Source: Utricularia gibba
Lineage: Eukaryota > Streptophyta > Magnoliopsida > Lamiales > Lentibulariaceae
DNA: 43,975 bases
Assembly: GCA_002189035.1 (NCBI GenBank)
Contig: NEEC01000344.1
Location: forward strand, 1 to 43,975
Reading direction: 5' to 3'
Below, piece after piece: positions 24,640 to 35,900 of this stretch (position 1 is the stretch's first letter; each line of letters begins with the position of its first letter). Position numbers and translations under genes: made by a program. The notes below the pieces were generated by a model. The model did not search any database. It was not told the DNA's origin and was given only the letters and a program-made list of their open reading frames with translations.

Positions 24640-27600
24640 GTGATCCATTTATTAACGTTGGGTTTTCGGCAGCTGCCTACATGTTTCTGAAGGAAAAGCT
24701 TGTCGTTTTTGGGTGGGTGCTTTCGTTGGGAAGTTCGTCCGGACCCAAGGTTCGGTTCGACTCTGAGCCAATCGGGTCCTATTCGACGAAAATCGTGATG
24801 CATTTATTGAAGTTAGGATGTCATGAGCACCCCAAATGGTTTTCTCATCCACAAGCTTTATATTTGAGGAGGCGCTCTCGAGGGGCACTAGGATCGGCCG
24901 GAGGTCGGGTCGGGCTCGGGCCCATAGTCATTTGTAGCCCGCAAAAAAAGTGATCCATTTATTAACGTTGGGTTTTCGGCAGCTGCTTACATGGTTTCTG
25001 AAGGAAAAGCTTGTCGTTTTTGGGTGGGTGCTTTCGTTGGGAAGTTCGTCCGGACCCAAGGTTCGGTTCGACTCCTGAGCCAATCGGGTCCTATTCAACG
25101 AAAATCGTGATGCATTTATTGAAGTTAGGATGTCATGAGCACCCCAAATGGTTTTCTCAACCACAAGCTTTTTATTTGAGGAGGCGCTCTCGAGGGCACT
25201 AGGATCGGGCCGGAGGTCATATCGAACTCGGGCCCATAGTCATTTGTAGCCCGGCAAAAAAAGTGATCCATTTATTAACGTTGGGTTTTCGGCAGCTGCC
25301 TACATTGTTTCTGAAGGAAAAGCTTGTCGTTTTTGGGTGGGTGCTTTCGTTGGGAAGTTCATCCGGACCCAAGGTTCGTTCGACTCCTGAGCCCAATCGG
25401 GTCCTATTCGACGAAAATCGTGATGCATTTATTGAAGTTAGGATGTCATGAGCACCCAAATGGTTTTCTCATCCAAGCTTTATATTTGAGGAGGCGCTCT
25501 CGAGGGGCACAGGATCGGGCCGGAGGTCGGGTCGGGCTCGGGCCCATAGTCATTTGTAGCCCGGCAAAAAAAGTGATCCATTTATTAACGTTGGGTTTTC
25601 GGCAGCTGCCTACATTGTTTCTGAAGGAAAAGCTTGTCGTTTTTGGGTGGGTGCTTTCGTTGGGAAGTTCATCCGGACCCAAGGTTCGGTTCGACTCCTG
25701 AGCCCAATCGGGTCCTATTCGACGAAAATCGTGATGCATTTATTGAAGTTAGGATGTCATGAGCACCCCAAATGGTTTTCTCACCACATTTTTTATTTGA
25801 GGAGGCGCTCTCGAGGGGCACTAGGATCGGGCCGGAGGTCCGAACTCGGGCCCATAGTCATTTGTAGCCCGGCAAAAAAGTGATCCATTTATTAACGTTG
25901 GGTTTTCGGCAGCTGCCTACATGGTTTCTGAAGGAAAAGCTTGTCGTTTTTGGTGGGTGCTTTCGTTGGGAAGTTCATCCGAACCCAAGGTTCGTTCGAC
26001 TCCTGAGCCCATCGGGTCCTATTCGACGAAAATCGTGATGCATTTATTGAAGTTAGGATGTCATGAGCACCCAAATGGTTTTCTCAACCACAAGCTTTTT
26101 ATTTGAGGAGGCGCTCTCGAGGGGCACTAGGATCGGGCCGGAGGTCGGGTCGGGCTCGGGCCCATAGTCATTTGTAGCCCGGCAAAAAAAGTGATCCATT
26201 TATTAACGTTGGGTTTTCGGCAGCTGCCTACATGGTTTCTGAAGGAAAAGCTTGTCGTTTTTGGGTGGGTGCTTTCGTTGGGAACTTCGTCCGGACCCAA
26301 GGTTCGGTTCGACTCCTGAGCCAAATCGGTCTATTACGAAAATCGTGATGCATTTATTGAAGTTAGGATGTCATGAGCACCCCAAATGGTTTTCTCAACC
26401 ACAAGCTTTATTTGAGGAGGCGCTCTCGAGGGGCACCAGGATCGGGCCGGAGGTCGGGCTCGGGCCCATAGTCATTTGTAGCCCGGGAAAAAATGATCCA
26501 TTTATTAACGTTGGGTTTTCGGCAGCTGCTTACATGGTTTCTGAAGGAAAAGCTTGTCGTTTTTGGGGTGCTTTCGTTGGGAAGTTCATCCGGACCCAAG
26601 GTTCGGTTCGACTCCTGAGCCCAATCGGGTCCTATTCGACGAAAATCGTGATGCATTTATTGAAGTTAGGATGTCATGAGCACCCCAAATGGTTTTCTCA
26701 TCCACAAGCTTTATATTTGAGGAGGCGCTCTCGAGGGGCACCAGGATCGGGCCGGAGGTCGGGTCGGGCTCGGGCCCATAGTCATTTGTAGCCCGGCAAA
26801 AAAATGATCCATTTATTAACGTTGGGTTTTCGGCAGCTGCCTACATGGTTTCTGAAGGAAAAGCTTGTCGTTTTTGGTGGGTGCTTTCGTTGGGAAGTTC
26901 GTCGGACCCAAGGTTCGGTTCGACTCCTGAGCCCAATCGGGTCCTATTCGACGAAAATCGTGATGCATTTATTGAAGTTAGGATGTCATGAGCACCCCAA
27001 ATGGTTTTCTCAACACAAGCTTTATATTTGAGGAGGCGCTCTCGAGGGGCACCGGATCGGGCCGGAGGTCGGTCGGGCTCGGGCCCATAGTCATTTGTAG
27101 CCCGGGAAAAAAGTGATCCATTTATTAACGTTGGGTTTTCGGCAGCTGCCTACATTGTTTCTGAAGAAAAGCTTGTCGTTTTTGGGTGGGTGCTTTCGTT
27201 GGGAAGTTCATCCGGACCCAAGGTGTTCGACTCCTGAGCCAATCGGGTCCTATTCGACGAAAAATCGTGATGCATTTATTGAAGTTAGGATGTCATGAGC
27301 ACCCAAATGGTTTTCTCACCACAAGCTTTTATTTGAGGAGGCGCTCTCGAGGGGCACTAGGATCGGGCCGGAGGTCATTCGGGCTCGGGCCCATAGTCAT
27401 TTGTAGCCCGGCAAAAAAAGTGATCCATTTATTAACGTTGGGTTTTCGGCAGCTGCCTACATGGTTTCTGAAGGAAAAGCTTGTCTTTTTTTTGGGTGGG
27501 TGCTTTCGTTGGGAAGTTCATCCGGACCCAAGGTTCGTTTCGACTCCTGAGCCCAATCGGGTCCTATTCGACGAAAATCGTGATGCATTTATTGAAGTTA

Positions 27601-30200
27601 GGATGTCATGAGCACCCAAATGGTTTTCCCACAACTTTTTATTTGAGGAGGCGCTCTCGAGGGGCACCAGGATCGGCCGGAGGTCGTCGAATCGGGCCCA
27701 TAGTCATTTGTAGCCCGGCAAAAAAAAGTGATCCATTTATTAACGTTGGGTTTTCGGCAGCTGCCTACATGGTTTCTGAAGGAAAAGCTTGTCGTTTTTG
27801 GGTGGGTGCTTTCGTTGGGAAGTTCATCCGGACCCAAGGTTCGTTCGACTCCTGAGCCCAATCGGGTCCTATTCGACGAAAATCGTGATGCATTTATTGA
27901 AGTTAGGATGTCATGAGCACCCCAAATGGTTTTCTCACCACAAGCTTTTTATTTGAGGAGGCGCTCTCGAGGGGCACTAGGATCGGGCCGGAGGTCGGTC
28001 GAACTCGGGCCCATAGTCATTTGTAGCCCGGCAAAAAAAGTGATCCATTTATTAACGTTGGGTTTTCGGCAGCTGCCTACATGGTTTCTGAAGGAAAAGC
28101 TTGTCGTTTTTGGGTGGGTGCTTTCGTTGGGAAGTTCGTCCGACCCAAGGTTCGGTTCGACTCCTGAGCCCAATCGGTCCTATTCGACGAAAATCGTGAT
28201 GCATTTATTGAAGTTAGGATGTCATGAGCACCCCAAATGGTTTTCTCAACAAGCTTTATATTTGAGGAGGCGCTCTCGAGGGGCACCGGGATCGGGCCGG
28301 AGGTCGGTCGGGCTCGGGCCATAGTCATTTGTAGCCCGGCAAAAAAGTGATCCATTTATTAACGTTGGGTTTTCGGCAGCTGCCTACATTGTTTCTGAAG
28401 GAAAGCTTGTCGTTTTTGGGTGGGTGCTTTCGTTGGGAAGTTCATCCGGACCCAAGGTTCGTTCGACTCCTGAGCCCAATCGGGTCCTATTCGACGAAAA
28501 ATCGTGATGCATTTATTGAAGTTAGGATGTCATGAGCACCCCAAATGGTTTTCTCATCCACAAGCTTTTATTTGAGGAGGCTCTCGAGGGGCACCAGGAT
28601 CGGGCCGGAGGTCATATCGGCTCGGGCCCATAGTCATTTGTAGCCCGGCAAAAAAGTGATCCATTTATTAACGTTGGGTTTTCGGCAGCTGCCTACATGG
28701 TTTCTGAAGGAAAAGCTTGTCTTTTTTGGGTGGGTGCTTTCGTTGGAAGTTCATCCGGACCCAAGGTTCGTTCGACTCCTGAGCCAATCGGGTCCTATTC
28801 GACGAAAATCGTGATGCATTTATTGAAGTTAGGATGTCATGAGCACCCCAAATGGTTTTCTCAACCAAAGCTTTATATTTGAGGAGGCTCTCGAGGGGCA
28901 CCAGGATCGGGCGGAGGTCGGTCGGGCTCGGGCCCATAGTCATTTGTAGCCCGGGAAAAAAGTGATCCATTTATTAACGTTGGGTTTTCGGCAGCTGCTA
29001 CATGTTTCTGAAGGAAAAGCTTGTCGTTTTTGGTGGTGCTTTCGTTGGGAAGTTCGTCCGGACCCAAGTTCGTTCGACTCCTGAGCCCAATCGGGTCCTA
29101 TTCGACGAAAATCGTGATGCATTTATTGAAGTTAGGATGTCATGAGCACCCCAAATGGTTTTCTCAACCACATGCTTTTTATTTGAGGAGGCGCTCTCGA
29201 GGGGCACTAGGATCGGGCCGGAGGTCATATCGAACTCGGGCCATAGTCATTTGTAGCCCGGCAAAAAAAGTGATCCATTTATTAACGTTGGGTTTTCGGC
29301 AGCTGCCTACATGGTTTCTGAAGGAAAAGCTTGTCTTTTTTGGGTGGGTGCTTTCGTTGGGAAGTTCGTCCAGACCCAAGTTTCGTTCGACTCCTGAGCC
29401 AAATCAGGTCTATTTGACGAAAATCGTGATGCATTTATTGAAGTTAGGATGTCATGAGCACCCCAAATGGTTTTCTCATCCACAAGCTTTATATTTGAGG
29501 AGGCGCTCTCGAGGGGCACCAGGATCGGGCCGGAGGTCGGGTCGGGCTCGGGCCCATAGTCATTTGTAGCCCGGGAAAAAAAAAGTGATCCATTTATTAA
29601 CGTTGGGTTTTCGGCAGCTGCTTACATGGTTTCTGAAGGAAAAGCTTGTCGTTTTTGGTTGGTGCTTTCATTGGGAAGTTCATCCGGACCCAAGGTTCGG
29701 TTCGACTCCTGAGCCCAATCGGGTCCTATTCAACAAAAATCGTGATGCATTTATTGAGTTAGGATGTCATGAGCACCCCAAATGGTTTCTCATCCACAAG
29801 CTTTATATTTGAGGAGGCGCTCTCGAGGGGCACCAGGATCGGGCTGGAGGTCGGGTCGGCTCGGGCCCATAGTCATTTGTAGCCCGGCAAAAAAGTGATC
29901 CATTTATTAACGTTGGGTTTTCGGCAGCTGCCTACATGTTTCTGAAGGAAAAAGCTTGTCGTTTTTGGGTGGTGCTTTCGTTGGGAAGTTCATCCGGACC
30001 CAAGGTTCGGTTCGACTCCTGCCCCAATCGGGTCCTATTCAACGAAAATCGTGATGCATTTATTGAAGTTAGGATGTCATGAGCACCCAAATGGTTTTCC
30101 AACCACAACTTTTTATTTGAGGAGGCGCTCTCGAGGGCACTAGGATCGGCCGGAGGTCGTCGAAATCGGGCCCATAGTCATTTGTAGCCCGGCAAAAAAA

Positions 30201-30493
30201 GTGATCCATTTATTAACGTTGGGTTTTCGGCAGCTGCCTACATGTTTCTGAAGGAAAAGCTTGTCTTTTTTGGTGGTGCTGTCGTTGGTTTCGTCCGGTT
30301 TCGGTTCTCCTGAGCCAATCGGGTCTATTCGACGAAAATCGTGATGCATTTATTGAAGTTAGGATGTCATGAGCACCCCAAATGGTTTTCTCATCCACAA
30401 GCTTTATATTTGAGGAGGCTCTCGGGGGGCACCAGGATCGGGCCGGAGGTCGGTCGGCTCGGGCCCATAGTCATTTGTAGCCCGGGAAAAAAA
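30201..30493 (+). repeat. C-type monomer with several small deletions (293 bp)
   Basis: Between about 30272 and 30315 the copy reads GTCGTTGGTTTCGTCCGG then TTTCGGTTCTCCTGAGCC. Relative to other C monomers it lacks GGAAC-, ACCCAAG- and CGA-like bases in three places. The next monomer begins with a further loss, ATTAACGGGG in place of ATTAACGTTGGG, near 30505. Confidence 0.85.
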
Positions 30494-32655
30494 GTGATCC
30501 ATTTATTAACGGGGTTTTCGGCAGCTGCTACATTGTTTCTGAAGGAAAAGCTTGTCGTTTTTGGTGGGTGCTTTCGTTGGGAAGTTCGTCCGGACCCAAG
30601 GTTCGGTTCGACTCCTGAGCCAATCGGGTCCTATTCGACGAAAATCGTGATGCATTTATTGAAGTTAGGATGTCATGAGCACCCCAAATGGTTTTCTCAT
30701 CCACAAGCTTTATATTTGAGGAGGCGCTCTCGAGGGGCACTAGGATCGGCCGGAGGTCGGGTCGGGCTCGGGCCCATAGTCATTTGTAGCCCGGCAAAAA
30801 AAGTGATCCATTTATTAACGTTGGGTTTTCGGCAGCTGCTTACATGGTTTCTGAAGGAAAAGCTTGTCGTTTTTGGGTGGGTGCTTTCGTTGGAAGTTCA
30901 TCCGGACCCAAGGTTCGGTTCGACTCCTGAGCCCAATCGGGTCCTATTCACGAAAATCGTGATGCATTTATTGAAGTTAGGATGTCATGAGCACCCCAAA
31001 TGGTTTTCCAACCACATGCTTTTTATTTGAGGAGGCGCTCTCGAGGGGCACTAGGATCGGGCCGGAGGTCGGGTCGAACTCGGGCCCATAGTCATTTGTA
31101 GCCCGGCAAAAAAAGTGATCCATTTATTAACGTTGGGTTTTCGGCAGCTGCCTACATGTTTCTGAAGGAAAAGCTTGTCGTTTTTGGTGGGTGCTTTCGT
31201 TGGGAAGTTCATCCGGACCCAAGGTTCGTTCGACTCCTGAGCCAATCGGTCCTATTCGACGAAAATCGTGATGCATTTATTGAAGTTAGGATGTCATGAG
31301 CACCCCAAATGGTTTTCTCATCCACAAGCTTTATATTTGAGGAGGCGCTCTCGAGGGGCACAGGATCGGGCGGAGGTCGGGTCGGGCTCGGGCCCATAGT
31401 CATTTGTAGCCCGGCAAAAAAAGTGATCCATTTATTAACGTTGGGTTTTCGGCAGCTGCCTACATTGTTTCTGAAGGAAAAGCTTGTCGTTTTTGGTGGT
31501 GCTTTCGTTGGGAAGTTCATCCGGACCCAAGGTTCGTTCGACTCCTGAGCCCAATCGGGTCCTATTCGACGAAAATCGTGATGCATTTATTGAAGTTAGG
31601 ATGTCATGAGCACCCCAAATGGTTTTCTCAACCAATGCTTTTTATTTGAGGAGCGCTCTCGAGGGGCACTAGGATCGGGCCGGAGGTCATATCGAACTCG
31701 GGCCCATAGTCATTTGTAGCCCGGCAAAAAAAGTGATCCATTTATTAACGTTGGGTTTTCGGCAGCTGCCTACATTGGTTTCTGAAGGAAAAGCTTGTCG
31801 TTTTTTGTGGTGCTTTCGTTGGGAAGTTCATCCGACCCAAGGTTCGTTCGACTCCTGAGCCCAATCGGGTCCTATTCACGAAAATCGTGATGCATTTATT
31901 GAAGTTAGGATGTCATGAGCACCCAAATGGTTTTCTCAACCACATGCTTTTTATTTGAGGAGGCGCTCTCGAGGGGCACTAGGATCGGGCCGGAGGTCTT
32001 GTCGAAATCGGGCCCATAGTCATTTGTAGCCCGGCAAAAAAAGTGATCCATTTATTAACGTTGGGTTTTCGGCAGCTGCCTACATGGTTTCTTGGAAAAG
32101 CTTGTCTTTTTGGGTGGGTGCTTCGTTGGGAACTTCGTCCGACCCAAGTTTCGGTTCGACTCCTGAGCCAAATCGGTCTATTCGACGAAAATCGTGATGC
32201 ATTTATTGAAGTTAGGATGTCATGAGCACCCCAAATGGTTTTCTCAACCACAAGCTTTTTATTTGAGGAGGCGCTCTCGAGGGGCACCAGGATCGGCCGG
32301 AGGTCGGGTCGGGCTCGGGCCATAGTCATTTGTAGCCCGGGAAAAAAAGTGATCCATTTATTAACGTTGGGTTTTCGGCAGCTGCCTACATGGTTTCTGA
32401 AGGAAAAGCTTGTCGTTTTTTGGGGTGCTTTCGTTGGGAAGTTTCCGGACCCAAGGTTCGTTCGACTCCTGAGCCCAATCGGGTCCTATTCGACGAAAAT
32501 CGTGATGCATTTATTGAAGTTAGGATGTCATGAGCACCCCAAATGGTTTTCTCATCCACAAGCTTTATATTTGAGGAGGCGCTCTCGAGGGGCACAGGAT
32601 CGGGCCGGAGGTCGGGTCGGCTCGGGCCATAGTCATTTGTAGCCCGGCAAAAAAA

Positions 32656-32813
32656 GTGATCCATTTATTAACGTTGGGTTTTCGGCAGCTGCCTACATGG
32701 TTTCTGAAGGAAAAGCTTGTCGTTTTTGGGTGGGTGCTTTCGTTGGGAAGTTCATCCGGACCCAAGGTTCGGTTCGACTCCTGAGCCCAATCGGGTCCTA
32801 TTCGACGAAAATC
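32656..32813 (+). repeat. Half-repeat 1 of the monomer (~158 bp)
   Basis: This is the first half of the reference monomer. It starts GTGATCCATTTATT, has ATGGTTT at offset 41, AAGCTT at offset 57, then a T-run followed by GGGTGGGTGCTTTCGTTGGG, then AGGTTCGGTTCGACTCCTG and GCCCAATC. Each of these has a counterpart in the same order and almost the same offset in the second half, so the two halves are diverged tandem paralogues. I did not compute identity; the best stretches look roughly 70-80% identical and others much less. Confidence 0.82.
32771..32781 (+). promoter_or_regulatory. B-box-like motif GGTTCGACTCC (recurs in many monomers)
   Basis: The eleven bases match the tRNA-type RNA polymerase III B-box consensus GGTTCGANNCC exactly. 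The same match is seen at 78-88 and 5352-5362 and in most left and middle monomers. Many right-hand monomers have C or T as the first base (CGTTCGACTCC, TGTTCGACTCC). I find no convincing A-box upstream; the nearest candidate, TTGGGAAGTTC, has about three mismatches. Chance divergence of the half-repeat is a real alternative. Confidence 0.25.
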
Positions 32814-32967
32814 GTGATGCATTTATTGAAGTTAGGATGTCATGAGCACCCAAATGGTTTTCTCAACCACAAGCTTTATATTTGAGGAGGCGCTCTCGAG
32901 GGGCACCAGGATCGGGCCGGAGGTCGGTCGGGCTCGGGCCATAGTCATTTGTAGCCCGGGAAAAAAA
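32814..32967 (+). repeat. Half-repeat 2 of the monomer (~154 bp)
   Basis: This is the second half of the reference monomer. It starts GTGATGCATTTATT, has ATGGTTTT at offset 40, AAGCTT at offset 57, then TTTGAGGAGGCGCTCTCGAG, then AGGTCGGTCGGGCTCGG and GGCCATAGTC, and ends in an A-run. It aligns collinearly with half 1. Between the halves the second has gained TCGGG-like short repeats, while the first carries the B-box-like sequence. Confidence 0.82.
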
Positions 32968-35900
32968 GTGATCCATTTATTAACGTTGGGTTTTCGGCAG
33001 CTGCCTACATTGTTTCTGAAGGAAAAGCTTTTCGTTTTTGGTGGGTGCTTTCGTTGGGAAGTTCATCCGGACCCAAGTTCGTTCGACTCCTGAGCCAATC
33101 GGTCCTATTCGACGAAAAATGATGCATTTATTGAAGTTAGGATGTCATGAGCACCCCAAATGGTTTTCTCAACCACATGCTTTTATTTGAGGAGGCGCTC
33201 TCGAGGGGCACTAGGATCGGGCCGGAGGTCATTCGAACTCGGGCCCATAGTCATTTGTAGCCCGGCAAAAAAGTGATCCATTTATTAACGTTGGGTTTTC
33301 GGCAGCTGCCTACATGGTTTCTGAAGGAAAAGCTTGTCTTTTTTGGGTGGGTGCTTTCGTTGGGAAGTTCATCCGACCCAAGGTTCGGTTCGACTCCTGA
33401 GCCAATCGGTCCTATTCGACGAAAATCGTGATGCATTTATTGAAGTTAGGATGTCATGAGCACCCCAAATGGTTTTCTCACAACTTTTTATTTGAGGAGG
33501 CGCTCTCGAGGGGCACTAGGATCGGCCGGAGGTCAGTCGGGGCCCATAGTCATTTGTAGCCCGGCAAAAAAAGTGATCCATTTATTAACGTTGGGTTTTC
33601 GGCAGCTGCCTACATTGTTTCTGAAGGAAAAGCTTGTCGTTTTTGGTGGGTGCTTTCGTTGGGAAGTTCATCCGGACCCAAGGTTCGTTCGACTCCTGAG
33701 CCCAATCGGGTCCTATTCACGAAAATCGTGATGCATTTATTGAAGTTAGGATGTCATGAGCACCCCAAATGGTTTTCTCAACCACATGCTTTTTATTTGA
33801 GGAGGCGCTCTCGAGGGGCACTAGGATCGGGCCGGAGGTCATATCGAACTCGGGCCCATAGTCATTTGTAGCCCGGCAAAAAAAGTGATCCATTATTAAC
33901 GTTGGGTTTTCGGCAGCTGCCTACATGGTTTTCAAGGAAAAGCTTGTCTTTTTTGGGTGGGTGCTGTCGTTGGGAACTTCGTCCGACCCAAGTTTTCGGT
34001 TCGACTCCTGAGCCAAATCGGTCTATTTGACGAAAATCGTGATGCATTTATTGAAGTTAGGATGTCATGAGCACCCCAAATGGTTTTCTCAACCAAAGCT
34101 TATATTTGAGGAGGCGCTCTCGAGGGGCACCGGATCGGGCCGGAGGTCGGTCGGGCTCGGGCCCATAGTCATTTGTAGCCCGGGAAAAAAAGTGATCCAT
34201 TTATTAACGTTGGGTTTTCGGCAGCTGCCTACATTGTTTCTGAAGGAAAAGCTTGTCGTTTTTGGTGGGTGCTTTCGTTGGGAAGTTCATCCGGACCCAA
34301 GGTTCGTTCGACTCCTGAGCCCAATCGGGTCCTATTCGACGAAAATCGTGATGCATTTATTGAAGTTAGGATGTCATGAGCACCCCAAATGGTTTTCTCA
34401 ACCACAGCTTTTATTTGAGGAGGCGCTCTCGAGGGGCAGGATCGGGCCGGAGGTCATATCGAACTCGGGCCCATAGTCATTTGTAGCCCGGCAAAAAAAG
34501 TGATCCATTTATTAACGTTGGGTTTTCGGCAGCTGCCTACATGGTTTCTGAAGGAAAAGCTTGTCGTTTTTTGGGTGGGTGCTTTCGTTGGGAAGTTCAT
34601 CCGGACCCAAGGTTCGTTCGACTCCTGAGCCCAATCGGGTCCTATTCGACGAAAATCGTGATGCATTTATTGAAGTTAGGATGTCATGAGCACCCCAAAT
34701 GGTTTCTCATCAAAGCTTTATATTTGAGGAGGCGCTCTCGAGGGGCACCAGGATCGGGCCGGAGGTCGGTCGGGCTCGGGCCATAGTCATTTGTAGCCGG
34801 AAAAAAGTGATCCATTTATTAACGTTGGGTTTTCGGCAGCTGCCTACATTGTTTCTGAAGGAAAAGCTTGTCGTTTTTGGGTGGGTGCTTTCGTTGGGAA
34901 GTTCATCCGGACCCAAGGTTCGGTTCGACTCCTGAGCCCAATCGGGTCCTATTCACGAAAATCGTGATGCATTTATTGAAGTTAGGATGTCATGAGCACC
35001 CAAATGGTTTTCTCAACCACATGCTTTTTATTTGAGGAGGCGCTCTCGAGGGGCACTAGGATCGGGCCGGAGGTCATATCGAACTCGGGCCATAGTCATT
35101 TGTAGCCGGGCAAAAAAAGTGATCCATTTATTAACGTTGGGTTTTCGGCAGCTGCCTACATGGTTTCTGAAGGAAAAGCTTGTCTTTTTGGGTGGGTGCT
35201 GTCGTTGGGAACTTCGTCCGACCCAAGTTTCGGTTCGACTCCTGAGCCAAATCAGGTACTATTTGACGAAAATCGTGATGCATTTATTGAAGTTAGGATG
35301 TCATGAGCACCCAAATGGTTTTCTCATCCACAAGCTTTATATTTGAGGAGGCGCTCTCGAGGGGCACCAGGATCGGCCGGAGGTCAGGTCGGGCTCGGGC
35401 CCATAGTCATTTGTAGCCCGGGAAAAAAAAGTGATCCATTTATTAACGTTGGGTTTTCGGCAGCTGCTTACATGTTTCTGAAGGAAAAGCTTGTCGTTTT
35501 TGGTGGTGCTTTCATTGGGAAGTTCATCCGGACCAAGGTTCGTTCGACTCCTGAGCCCAATCGGGTCCTATTCAACAAAAATCAACATGCATTTTTTGAA
35601 GTTAGGATGTCATGAGCACCCCAAATGGTTTCTCATCCACAAGCTTTATATTTGAGGAGGCGCTCTCGAGGGGCACCAGGATCGGGCCGGAGGTCGGGTC
35701 GGGCTCGGGCCCATAGTCATTTGTAGCCCGGCAAAAAAAGTGATCCATTTATTAACGTTGGGTTTTCGGCAGCTGCCTACATTGTTTCTGAAGGAAAAGC
35801 TTGTCGTTTTTGGGTGGGTGCTTTCGTTGGGAAGTTCATCCGGACCCAAGGTTCGGTTCGACTCCTGAGCCCAATCGGGTCCTATTCAACGAAAATCGTG

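Larger units (their letters stand above)
32656..32967 (+). repeat. Reference full-length monomer (312 bp)
   Basis: This copy shows all landmarks in near-consensus form and serves as a reference. CAGCTG is near 32687, the first AAGCTT at 32713-32718, the B-box-like GGTTCGACTCC at 32771-32781, GTGATGC at 32814, the second AAGCTT at 32871-32876, CTCGAG near 32896, and CCCGGG plus an A-run closes it. It has two HindIII sites and one site each for PvuII, XhoI and NsiI, so most copies in the array would share this restriction map. Confidence 0.95.

Noticed and set aside
30341-31030. Longest open frame, 229 codons on the plus strand, with similar 120-190-codon frames on both strands
   Set aside because: Its translation is the satellite monomer read about 2.2 times in shifting frames. 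The same peptide pieces appear in every frame and on both strands across the window. Start sites vary at random with one-base indels, and there is no recognisable domain.
32771-32790. tRNA gene or tRNA-derived SINE
   Set aside because: Only the B-box matches. The bases around TTCGACT make a poor T-stem, the distance to any CCA is wrong, and no acceptor stem, anticodon arm or A-box is visible.
32656-32967. CENP-B box
   Set aside because: I searched both strands of the consensus by eye for TTCG, A and CGGG at the required spacing and found none. TTCGTCCGACCCAAG comes closest but lacks the CGGG.
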